In this document: positions 54,199 through 62,277 of the stretch, piece after piece | How positions within the stretch are numbered: position 1 is the stretch's first letter | How the letters are laid out: each line of letters opens with the position of its first letter | Source of the DNA: Polynucleobacter sp. AP-Nino-20-G2 | GTDB lineage: Bacteria; Pseudomonadota; Gammaproteobacteria; Burkholderiales; Burkholderiaceae | Assembly (NCBI RefSeq): GCF_018688235.1 | Contig: NZ_CP061313.1 | Location: 1,099,130 to 1,163,129, forward strand | Reading direction: 5' to 3' | DNA: 64,000 nt | Made by a program: the position numbers and the translations under genes | The notes under the pieces: model-generated | What the model was told of the DNA's origin: nothing | What the model saw: the letters and a program-made list of their open reading frames with translations, nothing else | The model's database searches: none

Positions 54199-55716
54199 TT
54201 AAAAAGGTTCTTTGCCAGATGTCACTAGCAATGTCGCTTGCGCCTGCAAGAGATTGCTCTCCGCCAGCGCTAATTGAACTTCGAGATTGCGCAATTGTGT
54301 TTGCGCTGTCAGCAAATCGTTAAATCCCTGACCATTATTGGAGTACTGCGTTAAGCCCACCTTATATGCAGCATCTGCTTGCGGAACTTGGCGCTCTTTT
54401 AAAAATTGGGTTTGATTTTTCGCTTGCTCGTAAGCGGCGTAAGCGCTGTTCACGGCCAGCACGATCTGCTGACGATTGGAAATATCGCCCGCCTCAGCAG
54501 CCGCTTGATTACGCTGCGCCTGCTCCACACCATACTTTTCCTTGGTAAAGAAATACAAAGGAATAACGAGATCTAGCTCAAACTGATAAAACAAAGCGCC
54601 ATTATTTGCAGCAAATGGACCGCGTGGCGTGTAGGATGAACCAATCACCTGGAAGTCTGGCAAATACGCCTTCTTCGCCAGGTCAACCCCTTTGCGGGCG
54701 GCATCTAATTGCAATGCGGAGCTCTTCAAGGATGGATGACTAGACTCTGCATAGTCTTCCAACTCAATCAAGGTAGGCATACCTGTCATAGCGCGACGTA
54801 CATCACCCCGCAATACCAACTTCTCTCTTGAGTGACGGCCAACTAGGGTGTTGATATTGTTCAATGCAACCTGAAGTTGACGCTCCACATTAAATTGATC
54901 AGCCTGCGCAGCACTTTGTGATACTTGTGCATTGAGGTATTCAACATAGGCGGCGGCATTATTGGAGTAACGCGCTTTAGCGACGTTCTTAATCATTTCC
55001 AAACGCAACACGGACTCTTTCAAAACCTGAAGTTGTTTCTGTGAAGCCAGTGCACCGTAATACAAAGTCGAGAGTTGCGCACCCAATTGCAAATAAGTGG
55101 ATTCGGTTTGCGCCAACAAAGCCTCAGCATTGGTATCGGCAATATTGGCCGCCAAGCTTTTCTTGCCCGGGAACTGAAATGCTTGGGTAACGGAAATCGA
55201 GTTATTGCTACTAATACCGCCTGAGTTGGCAGCACTTGGCGCATTTGCTCCACCCAAAGCAAACGGGGAATTTACCGGCATCCCAGACCACACTAAGCCG
55301 ACCTGCGGATTAGATGGCGCAGCAATTTGCGGCACAGTCGCTTTTGCGGAGAGGTAAGACTCACGCAGGGAAGACAGTTGTGGATTATTTAACTTCAATT
55401 CCGTCCAGAGCTGACGCAAATCCATTTCGGAAGGACCTGATGGCGCACCCTTGGTGTAGATCTTTGGCGTATTGCTGGGTTTTACTGGCGCAAATAGTGA
55501 TGAAGCATTGGCCGGGTTTGCCGCCGGCTCATTACTAACCATTGGTGGCGCAGACAAAGAATCCTTGGACTCACTAGTCTGAACCGTCACTGAAGCTGGG
55601 ATACCGACATTTGCAGAATTTGATTGTGCAAAAACAGAGGCGGTAAAAAACAGAGAGGCAACGGCACAAGCCACCCTTTTCATAGGGGTCGCTGTTGTAT
55701 GTAGCGCTAAGCGCAT
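54199..55716 (-). CDS. TolC-family outer-membrane efflux protein (CzcC type)
   Basis: Outer-membrane channel partner of the pump. After a signal peptide (VACAVASLFFTASVFAQ) and a low-complexity segment, two OEP repeats of long helices follow (LRLEMIKNVAKARYSNNAAAYVEYLNAQVSQS and FLKERQVPQADAAYKVGLTQYSNNGQGFNDLL). 505 aa from ATG 55716; ATG 55683 (MKRVACAV) would also give a good signal peptide. Neither has a strong ribosome binding site. It is the first gene of the efflux operon; the 175-bp gap to the porin gene should hold the promoter, but no clear elements are seen. Confidence 0.92.
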   Translation of the reverse strand: MRLALHTTATPMKRVACAVASLFFTASVFAQSNSANVGIPASVTVQTSESKDSLSAPPMVSNEPAANPANASSLFAPVKPSNTPKIYTKGAPSGPSEMDLRQLWTELKLNNPQLSSLRESYLSAKATVPQIAAPSNPQVGLVWSGMPVNSPFALGGANAPSAANSGGISSNNSISVTQAFQFPGKKSLAANIADTNAEALLAQTESTYLQLGAQLSTLYYGALASQKQLQVLKESVLRLEMIKNVAKARYSNNAAAYVEYLNAQVSQSAAQADQFNVERQLQVALNNINTLVGRHSREKLVLRGDVRRAMTGMPTLIELEDYAESSHPSLKSSALQLDAARKGVDLAKKAYLPDFQVIGSSYTPRGPFAANNGALFYQFELDLVIPLYFFTKEKYGVEQAQRNQAAAEAGDISNRQQIVLAVNSAYAAYEQAKNQTQFLKERQVPQADAAYKVGLTQYSNNGQGFNDLLTAQTQLRNLEVQLALAESNLLQAQATLLVTSGKEPF

Positions 55717-55912
55717 TTTTTTCTGGCCGTGAATCAAATCGGCTGCCTCTAAATCTGTACTAATGCTGTTTTTATAGCCCCAAATGCAGGTTTCCCTGCA
55801 CTAATAGGGGGTTTGAAAGATTATAGGTGAGAAAACCCAAAAGTCTATTAATTGAGAATTTCTAAGCCATTGATTCTAAAGGCAATAATTAAATCAAACC
55901 ACTAAAAGACAT

Positions 55913-57328
55913 CTAAAATTCAGCATGAACCCTAAAAGACACGACATTTACAGGGCCACGAGCAGCGTTATAGGCTGGATTAACGATGTGCTGGTAATTT
56001 AGGCCAAGCAGCACATTCTGGACCACCAAGGCGTTGTAATAAATTTCGCTGATTTGTTCTGGCTTATAAGTAATGGTTTGAGAAGGGCCGTTATAGGGGT
56101 AAGGAGTGTCACCGACAAAGTTAGAAATACCGCCCGCCTGCAAATAGGCTCTACGATTTGAAGAAATGCCATTTAGCATTGCGGACACACCAATGGTGTC
56201 TTTAGCCCTGCCCCAACGCTCACCATTGATACCCATGCCAACCGACAAAGAACTATCAGCCTCTGCAAAGGCCATAGTTTCTGTATGGCCATCTGAGGTA
56301 AATGCCCTCATATAGACGCCCATATCTTTGGTCAGGGCTTGCTCCGCATTCACACCAACACCCGTTTTAATTTGAGCGGAATTACGCACATTAAAAATAG
56401 CTTGAGTGCCTTGCACTTGATTGGCAATTAAGTAATTCGTTGCATCTGTAAAACGCGCCATTACCATGCGATTGCGATAGCCGAGCACGCTCACCTTACC
56501 TGGCAAGCCGCCAATATTATGCTGGCGCTCTACTTCAAGTTGATCACCATAAGCATTAAAGATTTGCCAATTCAAATCTCGGCCATTTGGACTTTTGGGA
56601 GTAAGCATCCGTGAAGCGCGAAATACCCAGTTATCGCGATACCACTCACCCGCCAAGCCCCAGCTATAACCACGAGCATCAGCTGCATAGTCATATGACA
56701 GGTAAGTCATATTGCCCCAGTTCATAAACTGAACACGAGGGTCTTTGGCGTACTTGCTGTCGTCAAAAATATCTAGAGTAGAAAATTGTCCAGCAGTAAT
56801 GACAAAACGATTGCTACTCAGTATTTGGGTGATTTGATTCGCATCATTTTCTAGTTCGAGCTTATCGCCCTCTTGATTAATCGTTTGACGCAAGAAAGCG
56901 CGCGCTGAATAAAAATGGGCTTGCGCACCCTGCGCGCGAGTTGCTTCACCATTGGTTGGGCCGCCCAGTCCGGTCAAGCCAGAGAAAGGAACGCCAGAAA
57001 CTACTTCGGGATTGAAATAAATATCTGTATTTTCTGCAATACGAGCGCCTAAGAACAACGTGCCGGACCAGGTATAGCTCATCGACTTATTGGGCGACAG
57101 ACTATTTTGTCCCTGGTAAGGAGAATTGAATGGGTTGTACCGCTGATTGATGTAGGTTGTTTGGCCATGAACGTTTACTGGCAAACCAAATAGCTCCCCC
57201 TCGGTTGGCAACCAAGAAAGGTTATCCGCAAAACTTGCAATTTGGTCAGCGCCCGACCCCGCTCTCTGCGCGCACGCAGAAGCGACAACAAAACCTAACA
57301 AGAGAGCGAGTAAAAGCTTGCGGGTCAT
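55913..57328 (-). CDS. OprB-like carbohydrate-selective porin
   Basis: Outer-membrane beta-barrel of 471 aa with a cleavable signal peptide (LLLALLLGFVVASACAQ). Alternating amphipathic strands continue to the end, which finishes with aromatic Phe as required for BAM recognition (SFRVHAEF). Blocks such as GQFSTLDIFDD and WVFRASRMLTPKSPNGRDL match the OprB family, whose members pass sugars. Substrate not shown. The gene lies upstream of the metal-efflux operon on the same strand but with 175 bp between, so it is probably independent. Confidence 0.85.
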   Translation of the reverse strand: MTRKLLLALLLGFVVASACAQRAGSGADQIASFADNLSWLPTEGELFGLPVNVHGQTTYINQRYNPFNSPYQGQNSLSPNKSMSYTWSGTLFLGARIAENTDIYFNPEVVSGVPFSGLTGLGGPTNGEATRAQGAQAHFYSARAFLRQTINQEGDKLELENDANQITQILSSNRFVITAGQFSTLDIFDDSKYAKDPRVQFMNWGNMTYLSYDYAADARGYSWGLAGEWYRDNWVFRASRMLTPKSPNGRDLNWQIFNAYGDQLEVERQHNIGGLPGKVSVLGYRNRMVMARFTDATNYLIANQVQGTQAIFNVRNSAQIKTGVGVNAEQALTKDMGVYMRAFTSDGHTETMAFAEADSSLSVGMGINGERWGRAKDTIGVSAMLNGISSNRRAYLQAGGISNFVGDTPYPYNGPSQTITYKPEQISEIYYNALVVQNVLLGLNYQHIVNPAYNAARGPVNVVSFRVHAEF

Positions 57329-57526
57329 TCACAATTTCACGGTAAGTAGCATCTTCGACAAGTAGCCGGATCTACTGAGGTAACAAATAAGACAAATCAG
57401 ATGGCACGGCGTGAGATTGAAGCTCAACATTGGTGCAGGCCAAATTATCCCCAAAAAGAGGCAATTTACCTAGAATTTATGTCGATTTGGTGACGATTGA
57501 CGCCGGGAATGATGCGGAGGTGGTGC

Positions 57527-58150
57527 TCAGCCAACAGTACGGCGATCCATCAGCGCTCTAGCTAAGGTGCCGGCATCTACATACTCAAGCTCGCCACCCA
57601 CCGGAATGCCTCTAGCGATTCTGGTGACTTTGATGCCTTTGGCTTTGAGCACCTCACCAATGTAATGGGCGGTTGCCTCACCTTCACTCGTGAAATTAGT
57701 TGCTAGAACTACTTCCCTTACCGACACACCGGTATCAGGGGATTCAATGCGATTAAGTAATCGATCGAAGTGAATTTCATTGGGGCCCATGCCATCGAGT
57801 GGCGAGATGCGCCCCATTAGTACAAAGTAATTACCTTTGAAACTTAATGTCTGCTCCACCATCACTTGGTCAGCGGGCGTCTCCACAATGCACAGCAAGG
57901 ATGGGTCACGACGATCATCATTGCAAGTACCGCAGATTTGGGTTTCTGAGAAAGTATTACAGCGGGCGCAGTGCCCAACGGTTTCTACAGCCTCACCCAA
58001 TGATTGAGCTAAGACTGCCGCACCATTGCGATCATGCTGGAGCAAGTAGAAAGCCATGCGTTGCGCAGACTTCGGTCCTACTCCTGGCAATACCCGCAAT
58101 GCTTCGATCAATCGACCGAGAGCATCTTGCGGAGCTTCATGACGTGCCAT
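57527..58150 (-). CDS. recR: Recombination protein RecR
   Basis: Works with RecF and RecO to load RecA at gaps. An N-terminal helix-hairpin-helix (LPGVGPKSAQRMAFYLL), a zinc finger CARC...CGTC, and a Toprim domain starting LCIVETPADQVMVEQ. 207 aa. Third gene of dnaX-ybaB-recR, a widely conserved operon. Confidence 0.97.
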   Translation of the reverse strand: MARHEAPQDALGRLIEALRVLPGVGPKSAQRMAFYLLQHDRNGAAVLAQSLGEAVETVGHCARCNTFSETQICGTCNDDRRDPSLLCIVETPADQVMVEQTLSFKGNYFVLMGRISPLDGMGPNEIHFDRLLNRIESPDTGVSVREVVLATNFTSEGEATAHYIGEVLKAKGIKVTRIARGIPVGGELEYVDAGTLARALMDRRTVG

Positions 58151-58163
58151 TAGTGTTTAACGA

Positions 58164-58487
58164 TCAAAACGGTAGTTTGAAACCAGGAGGCATCGGCATG
58201 CCAGCCGTTGCGCCAGACATCACTTGTGAACTTGCCGCCTCTACTTGCTTGAATGCTTCTGTATAGGCGGTCACCAACAAGTCCTCGAGCATTTCGCGAT
58301 CATCCATTGCGCCTGGATCGATCTGTACGCGCTTCATTTCGTGTTTGCCAGAGATGGTGACTTTAACGAGTCCGCCTGCGGCTTGACCAGTCACTTCAAG
58401 CGCAGCTAACTGCTCCTGCGCCACTTTCATCTTCTCTTGCATCTGCTGGGCTTGTTTCATCAAACCAGCAAGGCCACCTTTCATCAT
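58164..58487 (-). CDS. ybaB: Nucleoid-associated protein YbaB/EbfC
   Basis: 107-aa DNA-binding protein that forms tweezer-like dimers. It begins MMKGGLAGLMKQAQQMQEKMK, with the family signature VKVTISGKHEMKRVQIDP. Thirteen bp upstream of recR and 40 bp downstream of dnaX. Confidence 0.96.
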   Translation of the reverse strand: MMKGGLAGLMKQAQQMQEKMKVAQEQLAALEVTGQAAGGLVKVTISGKHEMKRVQIDPGAMDDREMLEDLLVTAYTEAFKQVEAASSQVMSGATAGMPMPPGFKLPF

Positions 58488-58526
58488 CGCTTTATTTCCT
58501 TATATCTATATTGATTGATCTAGCAA

Positions 58527-60212
58527 TTAAAGAGGTTTAACAGAGCCGCCAACCACTTTGGCGCCAAACTCTTTTTCTAATTGCTGAATAAATGGATCTT
58601 GAGCAATCATCTGCTCTGCGTTTTGTCTTTTCTCTTGATGAATCTGCGCATCGACCTTAGCCACAGTCTTGCCTTCAACTTCACCTTTTTCAATAATGAG
58701 TTTGACTGGCTTGCCAAAATGCGCAGTCAAGGCATCAGCTAGACGGACAACAGAAGCTTCTGAAGCGAGCTGCGGCATGGGTGTGACAACCGTTGCGCGC
58801 ACACCTGCGGGAGCATCTTCCCAATCTTGCAATTCTGTCTGAAACGCTAACTGCTGAACCAAACCCTTCACCGGCAATTGACGCATCAAGGCATGCCAGT
58901 CTGGACGATCGGCCGCGGATGCAGACGCCGCTGGTGCTGATGGGGCGGCGGCAGGAGCTGCAGGGGTTGAAGCTGGAGTGGCGACCGGAGCAGCAGATGC
59001 AGGTGCCGCACTGCGCACCGGCGCAGCAGCTGGAGAAGCAGTTTGATTAGCGGGAGCCCTAGGTGCAGACGCTACTGGAGGCGCGCCATTGCCACCCGCT
59101 CTCGCTCCGTCATTTCCTGGACGAAAGGCCAGCATGCGCAAAAGCGTCATGGCAAAGCCAGTTTGCTCGTCAGGAGCAAGCGATAAATCGGGACGGCTAG
59201 TAATACTGATTTGATAAAAGAGTTGCGCCTCTTCTTTTGAGAGTGCACCAGCCAAGCGACGAATGTCCGCCGCTTCAGGCCAGTCTTCTAAAACAGATTC
59301 AGGGACGATTTGTGCTGCAGCGATCTTCTGAATGAGACTGGATAGATCTGCCAGCGCTAATGAGAAAGACATGCTGCGCTCACCCATCTTATTGGCAATC
59401 GCGAGTAATGTCGCACCATCTTTTGCAATGAGTGAATCCAAAATCCGAATAAGATAAGCATCATCGAGCGTGCCAAGCATGCCGCGCACTGCTTCTTCCG
59501 ACACTTTGCCAGCAGCATATGCGATGGCTTGATCGGTCAAGGACAAAGCATCACGCATAGAGCCTTGTGCTGCTTTTGCCAACACACGTAGTGCATTGGT
59601 TTCGCAATCAACCTTTTCTGCTGCGAGTACTTTTTCTAGATGCTCAACGATGAGCGGTACTGGCATTTGCTTGAGATTGAACTGCAAGCAACGCGACAGA
59701 ATCGTTACCGGAATCTTTTGCGGATCAGTTGTCGCAAGTATGAACTTCACATGTTCAGGCGGCTCTTCGAGCGTCTTGAGCATGGCATTAAAGGCATGAT
59801 TGGTGAGCATGTGCACCTCGTCAATCATGTAAACCTTGTAACGGGCATTGCTTGGTGCATAGGCTGCTTTTTCAAGCAGTTGAGCCATTTCATCGACGCC
59901 ACGGTTACTGGCAGCATCCATCTCGATATAGTCAACAAAGCGGCCTGCATCGATTTCCATGCAAGCCGGGCATTTTCCACAAGGCTCTGAGGTCATACGA
60001 CCCTGGCCATCTTCCCCGGTGCAATTGAGGGCTTTGGCCATAATTCGAGCAATAGTGGTCTTTCCGACCCCGCGGGTGCCCGTAAAGAGCCAAGCGTGGT
60101 GTAGGCGGCCTTGATCTAAGGCATGGGTTAATGCCTTAACCACATGGTCTTGTCCTACCAATTGGGAGAAAGTTTTAGGGCGCCACGAACGGGCTAAAGC
60201 CAATGCTGTCAT
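58527..60212 (-). CDS. dnaX: DNA polymerase III subunit gamma/tau
   Basis: Clamp-loader ATPase. Walker A GTRGVGKTT near residue 45, a zinc module with CGKCPAC, DEVHML (DExH variant) and sensor 1 LATTDP, followed by domain III, an Ala/Pro/Ser linker of about 60 residues, and a tau-type C-terminus that binds the polymerase. 561 aa. I looked for the A-rich slippery run that makes the short gamma form in E. coli and did not see it at the domain III border, so a gamma product by frameshifting is not supported. Confidence 0.96.
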   Translation of the reverse strand: MTALALARSWRPKTFSQLVGQDHVVKALTHALDQGRLHHAWLFTGTRGVGKTTIARIMAKALNCTGEDGQGRMTSEPCGKCPACMEIDAGRFVDYIEMDAASNRGVDEMAQLLEKAAYAPSNARYKVYMIDEVHMLTNHAFNAMLKTLEEPPEHVKFILATTDPQKIPVTILSRCLQFNLKQMPVPLIVEHLEKVLAAEKVDCETNALRVLAKAAQGSMRDALSLTDQAIAYAAGKVSEEAVRGMLGTLDDAYLIRILDSLIAKDGATLLAIANKMGERSMSFSLALADLSSLIQKIAAAQIVPESVLEDWPEAADIRRLAGALSKEEAQLFYQISITSRPDLSLAPDEQTGFAMTLLRMLAFRPGNDGARAGGNGAPPVASAPRAPANQTASPAAAPVRSAAPASAAPVATPASTPAAPAAAPSAPAASASAADRPDWHALMRQLPVKGLVQQLAFQTELQDWEDAPAGVRATVVTPMPQLASEASVVRLADALTAHFGKPVKLIIEKGEVEGKTVAKVDAQIHQEKRQNAEQMIAQDPFIQQLEKEFGAKVVGGSVKPL

Positions 60213-60242
60213 GTCTTACATTCTAACAAGCTAAAATGGTAA

Positions 60243-60342
60243 GTGGACGGGCCTCCCCGCATGGCGGTTTGGATAACCTGGTCAGGTCGGGAACGAAGCA
60301 GCCAAACCCAATTCTGTCAGTGCCGGGGGTCGGGCTCGTCCA
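60243..60342 (+). ncRNA. ffs: Signal recognition particle 4.5S RNA
   Basis: The ends pair (GTGGACGGGCC with GGGCTCGTCCAC) into a long rod. The apical part has the conserved GGTCAGGTC-GGGAACGAAGCAGCC of the domain IV symmetrical and asymmetrical loops that bind Ffh. About 100 nt, divergent from dnaX with 30 bp between, so it must have a very compact promoter; a possible -10 TAAAAT lies at 60232. Confidence 0.95.
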
Positions 60343-60653
60343 CCTCCCCCAAAGCTAGATTTACGCCATTTACAGGATCTTTAAGACCCTGAAGATCCCC
60401 CAAATCATCCAAATAATCAGCAAAACTAGGATGACTCTTGAATCCAAAGAGATTCGAAATAGCTGCAAATGCTTATGGGAACACTCTATATAAACTCGCA
60501 AACCAAACCCTCCTCAGATTGAAGGGTTCAGCGTAGAGGTTTAAAAACATGAATAACAGTGCATGAAGATTAATCCTGCGTAGGAAAAATGCTAACGAAT
60601 CGTGAGATTCTCAAAACTTCAAGGCACAATAGCCATTCAAATCCTTTTCAGTT
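60343..60653. other. Non-coding gap between the SRP RNA and the ExoX-like gene
   Basis: 311 bp with no convincing open frame. It holds a GGATCTT...AAGATCC inverted repeat (7-bp stem, 10-nt loop, starting near 60378) without a T run, and a 6-bp repeat AACCCT...AGGGTT near 60506. The promoter of the exonuclease gene should lie in the AT-rich right half, but I cannot place it. Confidence 0.5.
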
Positions 60654-61319
60654 ATGAAGCCCATGCCCCAAGCCATCATTTTCGATGTAGAAGCCACCGA
60701 TAAGAACGATGCAGTCATTATTGAGGCCGCCTCTTTGGATGTGACTTCTATCAATCCGCTTGCTGTCGGCAATCCTTGGGTTCAGCGTTACAACCCTGGC
60801 AAGCCGATTAGCTTAGGCGCCTTAGCGACCCATCACATCATGGATGAGGAATTGGTCAATTGCCCCGCTAGCAGCTCTTTTAGATTGCCTGGTGGCACCA
60901 AGTACATTATTGGCCATAGCGTTGATTTTGACTGGGAGGCTATTGGTAAGCCAGATGTGAAACGTATTTGCACTCTTGCACTGGCTCGCAGCCTTTGGCC
61001 TGAGTTGGATAGTCATACACAGAGCGCTTTGCTCTATCACTTTGAAAGAGCTACTGCTAGAGAACAATTGCGTGATGCGCATAGCGCATTAGCGGATGTA
61101 TGGATCTGCTCTAAGATTTTGGGTCAGATTCTGGATCGCTTGCAACCCGCTTCCTTGGATGCCCTATGGGAAATGTCTGAGAAGGCACGCATTCCGACCA
61201 TCATGCCCTTTGGCAAACATAAAGGCGAACTCATTAGCCAGGTACCTAGTGATTACAAGCAATGGATGCTGCGTCAAGACAATGTGTCAGAGTATCTGCG
61301 CAAAGCCCTGGGTGGTTGA
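60654..61319 (+). CDS. ExoX-like 3'-5' exonuclease with a C-terminal DUF3820 domain
   Basis: 221 aa. The N-terminal DEDD nuclease fold shows FDVEATDK (Exo I, two acidic residues), GHSVDFDWEAIG (Exo II) and HSALADVWICSKIL (Exo III with the His and Asp). The last 50 residues match the DUF3820 module (IMPFGKHKGELISQVPSDYKQWMLRQ), often fused to such exonucleases. A DNA-repair role is likely by family. A terminator follows. Confidence 0.88.
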   Translation: MKPMPQAIIFDVEATDKNDAVIIEAASLDVTSINPLAVGNPWVQRYNPGKPISLGALATHHIMDEELVNCPASSSFRLPGGTKYIIGHSVDFDWEAIGKPDVKRICTLALARSLWPELDSHTQSALLYHFERATAREQLRDAHSALADVWICSKILGQILDRLQPASLDALWEMSEKARIPTIMPFGKHKGELISQVPSDYKQWMLRQDNVSEYLRKALGG

Positions 61320-61338
61320 CTTAGATTTGGCCTGAAGA

Positions 61339-61372
61339 CACCATACTTTTTAAAAAGAATGGTGGGTTTTTT
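61339..61372 (+). terminator. Intrinsic terminator after the ExoX-like gene
   Basis: CACCAT pairs with ATGGTG, with an inner CTTTTT/AAAAAG extension, followed by GG and six T. Confidence 0.8.
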
Positions 61373-61386
61373 ATAATTCAGTAAAA

Positions 61387-61815
61387 CTATCTAATCGCGA
61401 TGAATTCATCAACAATTTGATCAAAATTTCCTGGGAGCTGAATATCAACCGGGTCCCGCCCCAGACCAGCAGTGTTCATTTTCTGCATATTGCCATGTCG
61501 AGCATTCAACGCGCTCTCCACAAAATCTAAAACAGTCCCCTCAACACTAGCAGGAGCCCAGGCATCATGTCCTTGATGTGCAACGGCAATATAAATATCG
61601 CCTAGCAAGTTGTGAAAAAATTCAGGGTCATTAGCTCCTAGCGCGTGTGCGGCCACATTGTCATCGTAACGCTCGACAGCATGACGCAACCAGCCGCCGG
61701 TATGACTAGTGCTACTTTCTCTAATAGCCAGCATTTTTCGAGCATGATGAATTAAGCGGCCAGCATCAAATATCCCCGAACGTAGGCCACCCTCTGTTAC
61801 CCCTATATAAAACAT
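61387..61815 (-). CDS. Unknown ORF, possibly the remnant of a longer gene
   Basis: 142 aa with no family I can name. The ATG at 61815 has no ribosome binding site, and the same frame stays open about 80 bp further upstream with protein-like composition but no start codon (a TAG closes it near 61896). The N-terminal FYIGVTEGGLRS followed by basic and histidine residues (IHHARKM) faintly recalls the YIG half of GIY-YIG nucleases, too weak to call. The C-terminal half is ordinary alpha-beta-like. It could be a 5'-truncated gene, or a real gene with a start I cannot see. Confidence 0.45.
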   Translation of the reverse strand: MFYIGVTEGGLRSGIFDAGRLIHHARKMLAIRESSTSHTGGWLRHAVERYDDNVAAHALGANDPEFFHNLLGDIYIAVAHQGHDAWAPASVEGTVLDFVESALNARHGNMQKMNTAGLGRDPVDIQLPGNFDQIVDEFIAIR

Positions 61816-61911
61816 TGGGTAACGATTGCTAACAACTGAACTGACCTGATTTTTAGTACCACTCCAAAAGAGAGGATTTTGATAATCTTCACCCTAAAGG
61901 AGTGCTAAATA

Positions 61912-61945
61912 AAAAGGATTGAGATCTCTCGAGCCCAATCCTTTT
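61912..61945 (-). terminator. Terminator-like hairpin downstream of the microprotein gene
   Basis: AAAAGGATTG pairs with CAATCCTTTT (perfect 10 bp, 14-nt loop). On the minus strand the stem ends in TTTTTATTT, so it suits transcripts coming from umuDC and the 43-codon gene. Confidence 0.7.
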
Positions 61946-61958
61946 CCACCCATCAACA

Positions 61959-61990
61959 GGGAATAAGGAATCCGTGATTTCCTTATTCCC
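61959..61990. repeat. Perfect 12-bp stem-loop
   Basis: GGGAATAAGGAA pairs exactly with TTCCTTATTCCC around an 8-nt loop. It has no T run on either side, so it is more likely an RNA-stabilising or protein-binding hairpin than a terminator. It lies 13 bp from the hairpin at 61912. Confidence 0.65.
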
Positions 61991-62073
61991 CTTCTAGGCC
62001 TGCTGCTTATATTTTTACTTCCTCTACTGCGCTTCTTTGCTACTTATTGTTTTCATCCACTCTTCAGGCCTGC

Positions 62074-62205
62074 CTACTGATATTTGCGGCTAAATACGCG
62101 TGTATTAGTTTGCTCATTACGCCTGGTGCTTTTCAGTACCGCGCAGTAAGACAGAATCATGATGGCTGCGAGTGAGATGCCGTTGAAGTTATTTAATAGG
62201 TCCAT
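62074..62205 (-). CDS. 43-aa single-pass membrane microprotein downstream of umuC
   Basis: An open frame of 43 codons with an excellent ribosome binding site (AAGGAGAAACAC before the ATG), 72 bp after the umuC stop. It begins MDLLNNFNGISLAA, has one hydrophobic helix at residues 9-24 (GISLAAIMILSYCAVL), then a strongly basic polar tail (KSTRRNEQTNTRVFSRKYQ), so the tail should lie in the cytoplasm. I recognise no family. The strong start signal, sensible topology and following hairpins argue that it is real. It may be cotranscribed with umuDC. Confidence 0.6.
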   Translation of the reverse strand: MDLLNNFNGISLAAIMILSYCAVLKSTRRNEQTNTRVFSRKYQ

Positions 62206-62277
62206 GTGTTTCTCCTTGTTTACTTGCTGACTAAGTTATTTACTGTGTTTGCTTGCTGCTTTTGATTCATTCATTTG

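Noticed and set aside
62236..62274. 12-codon ORF (MNESKAASKHSK) just after the umuC stop
   Set aside because: No ribosome binding site of its own and too short to judge; chance frame in an AT-rich gap.
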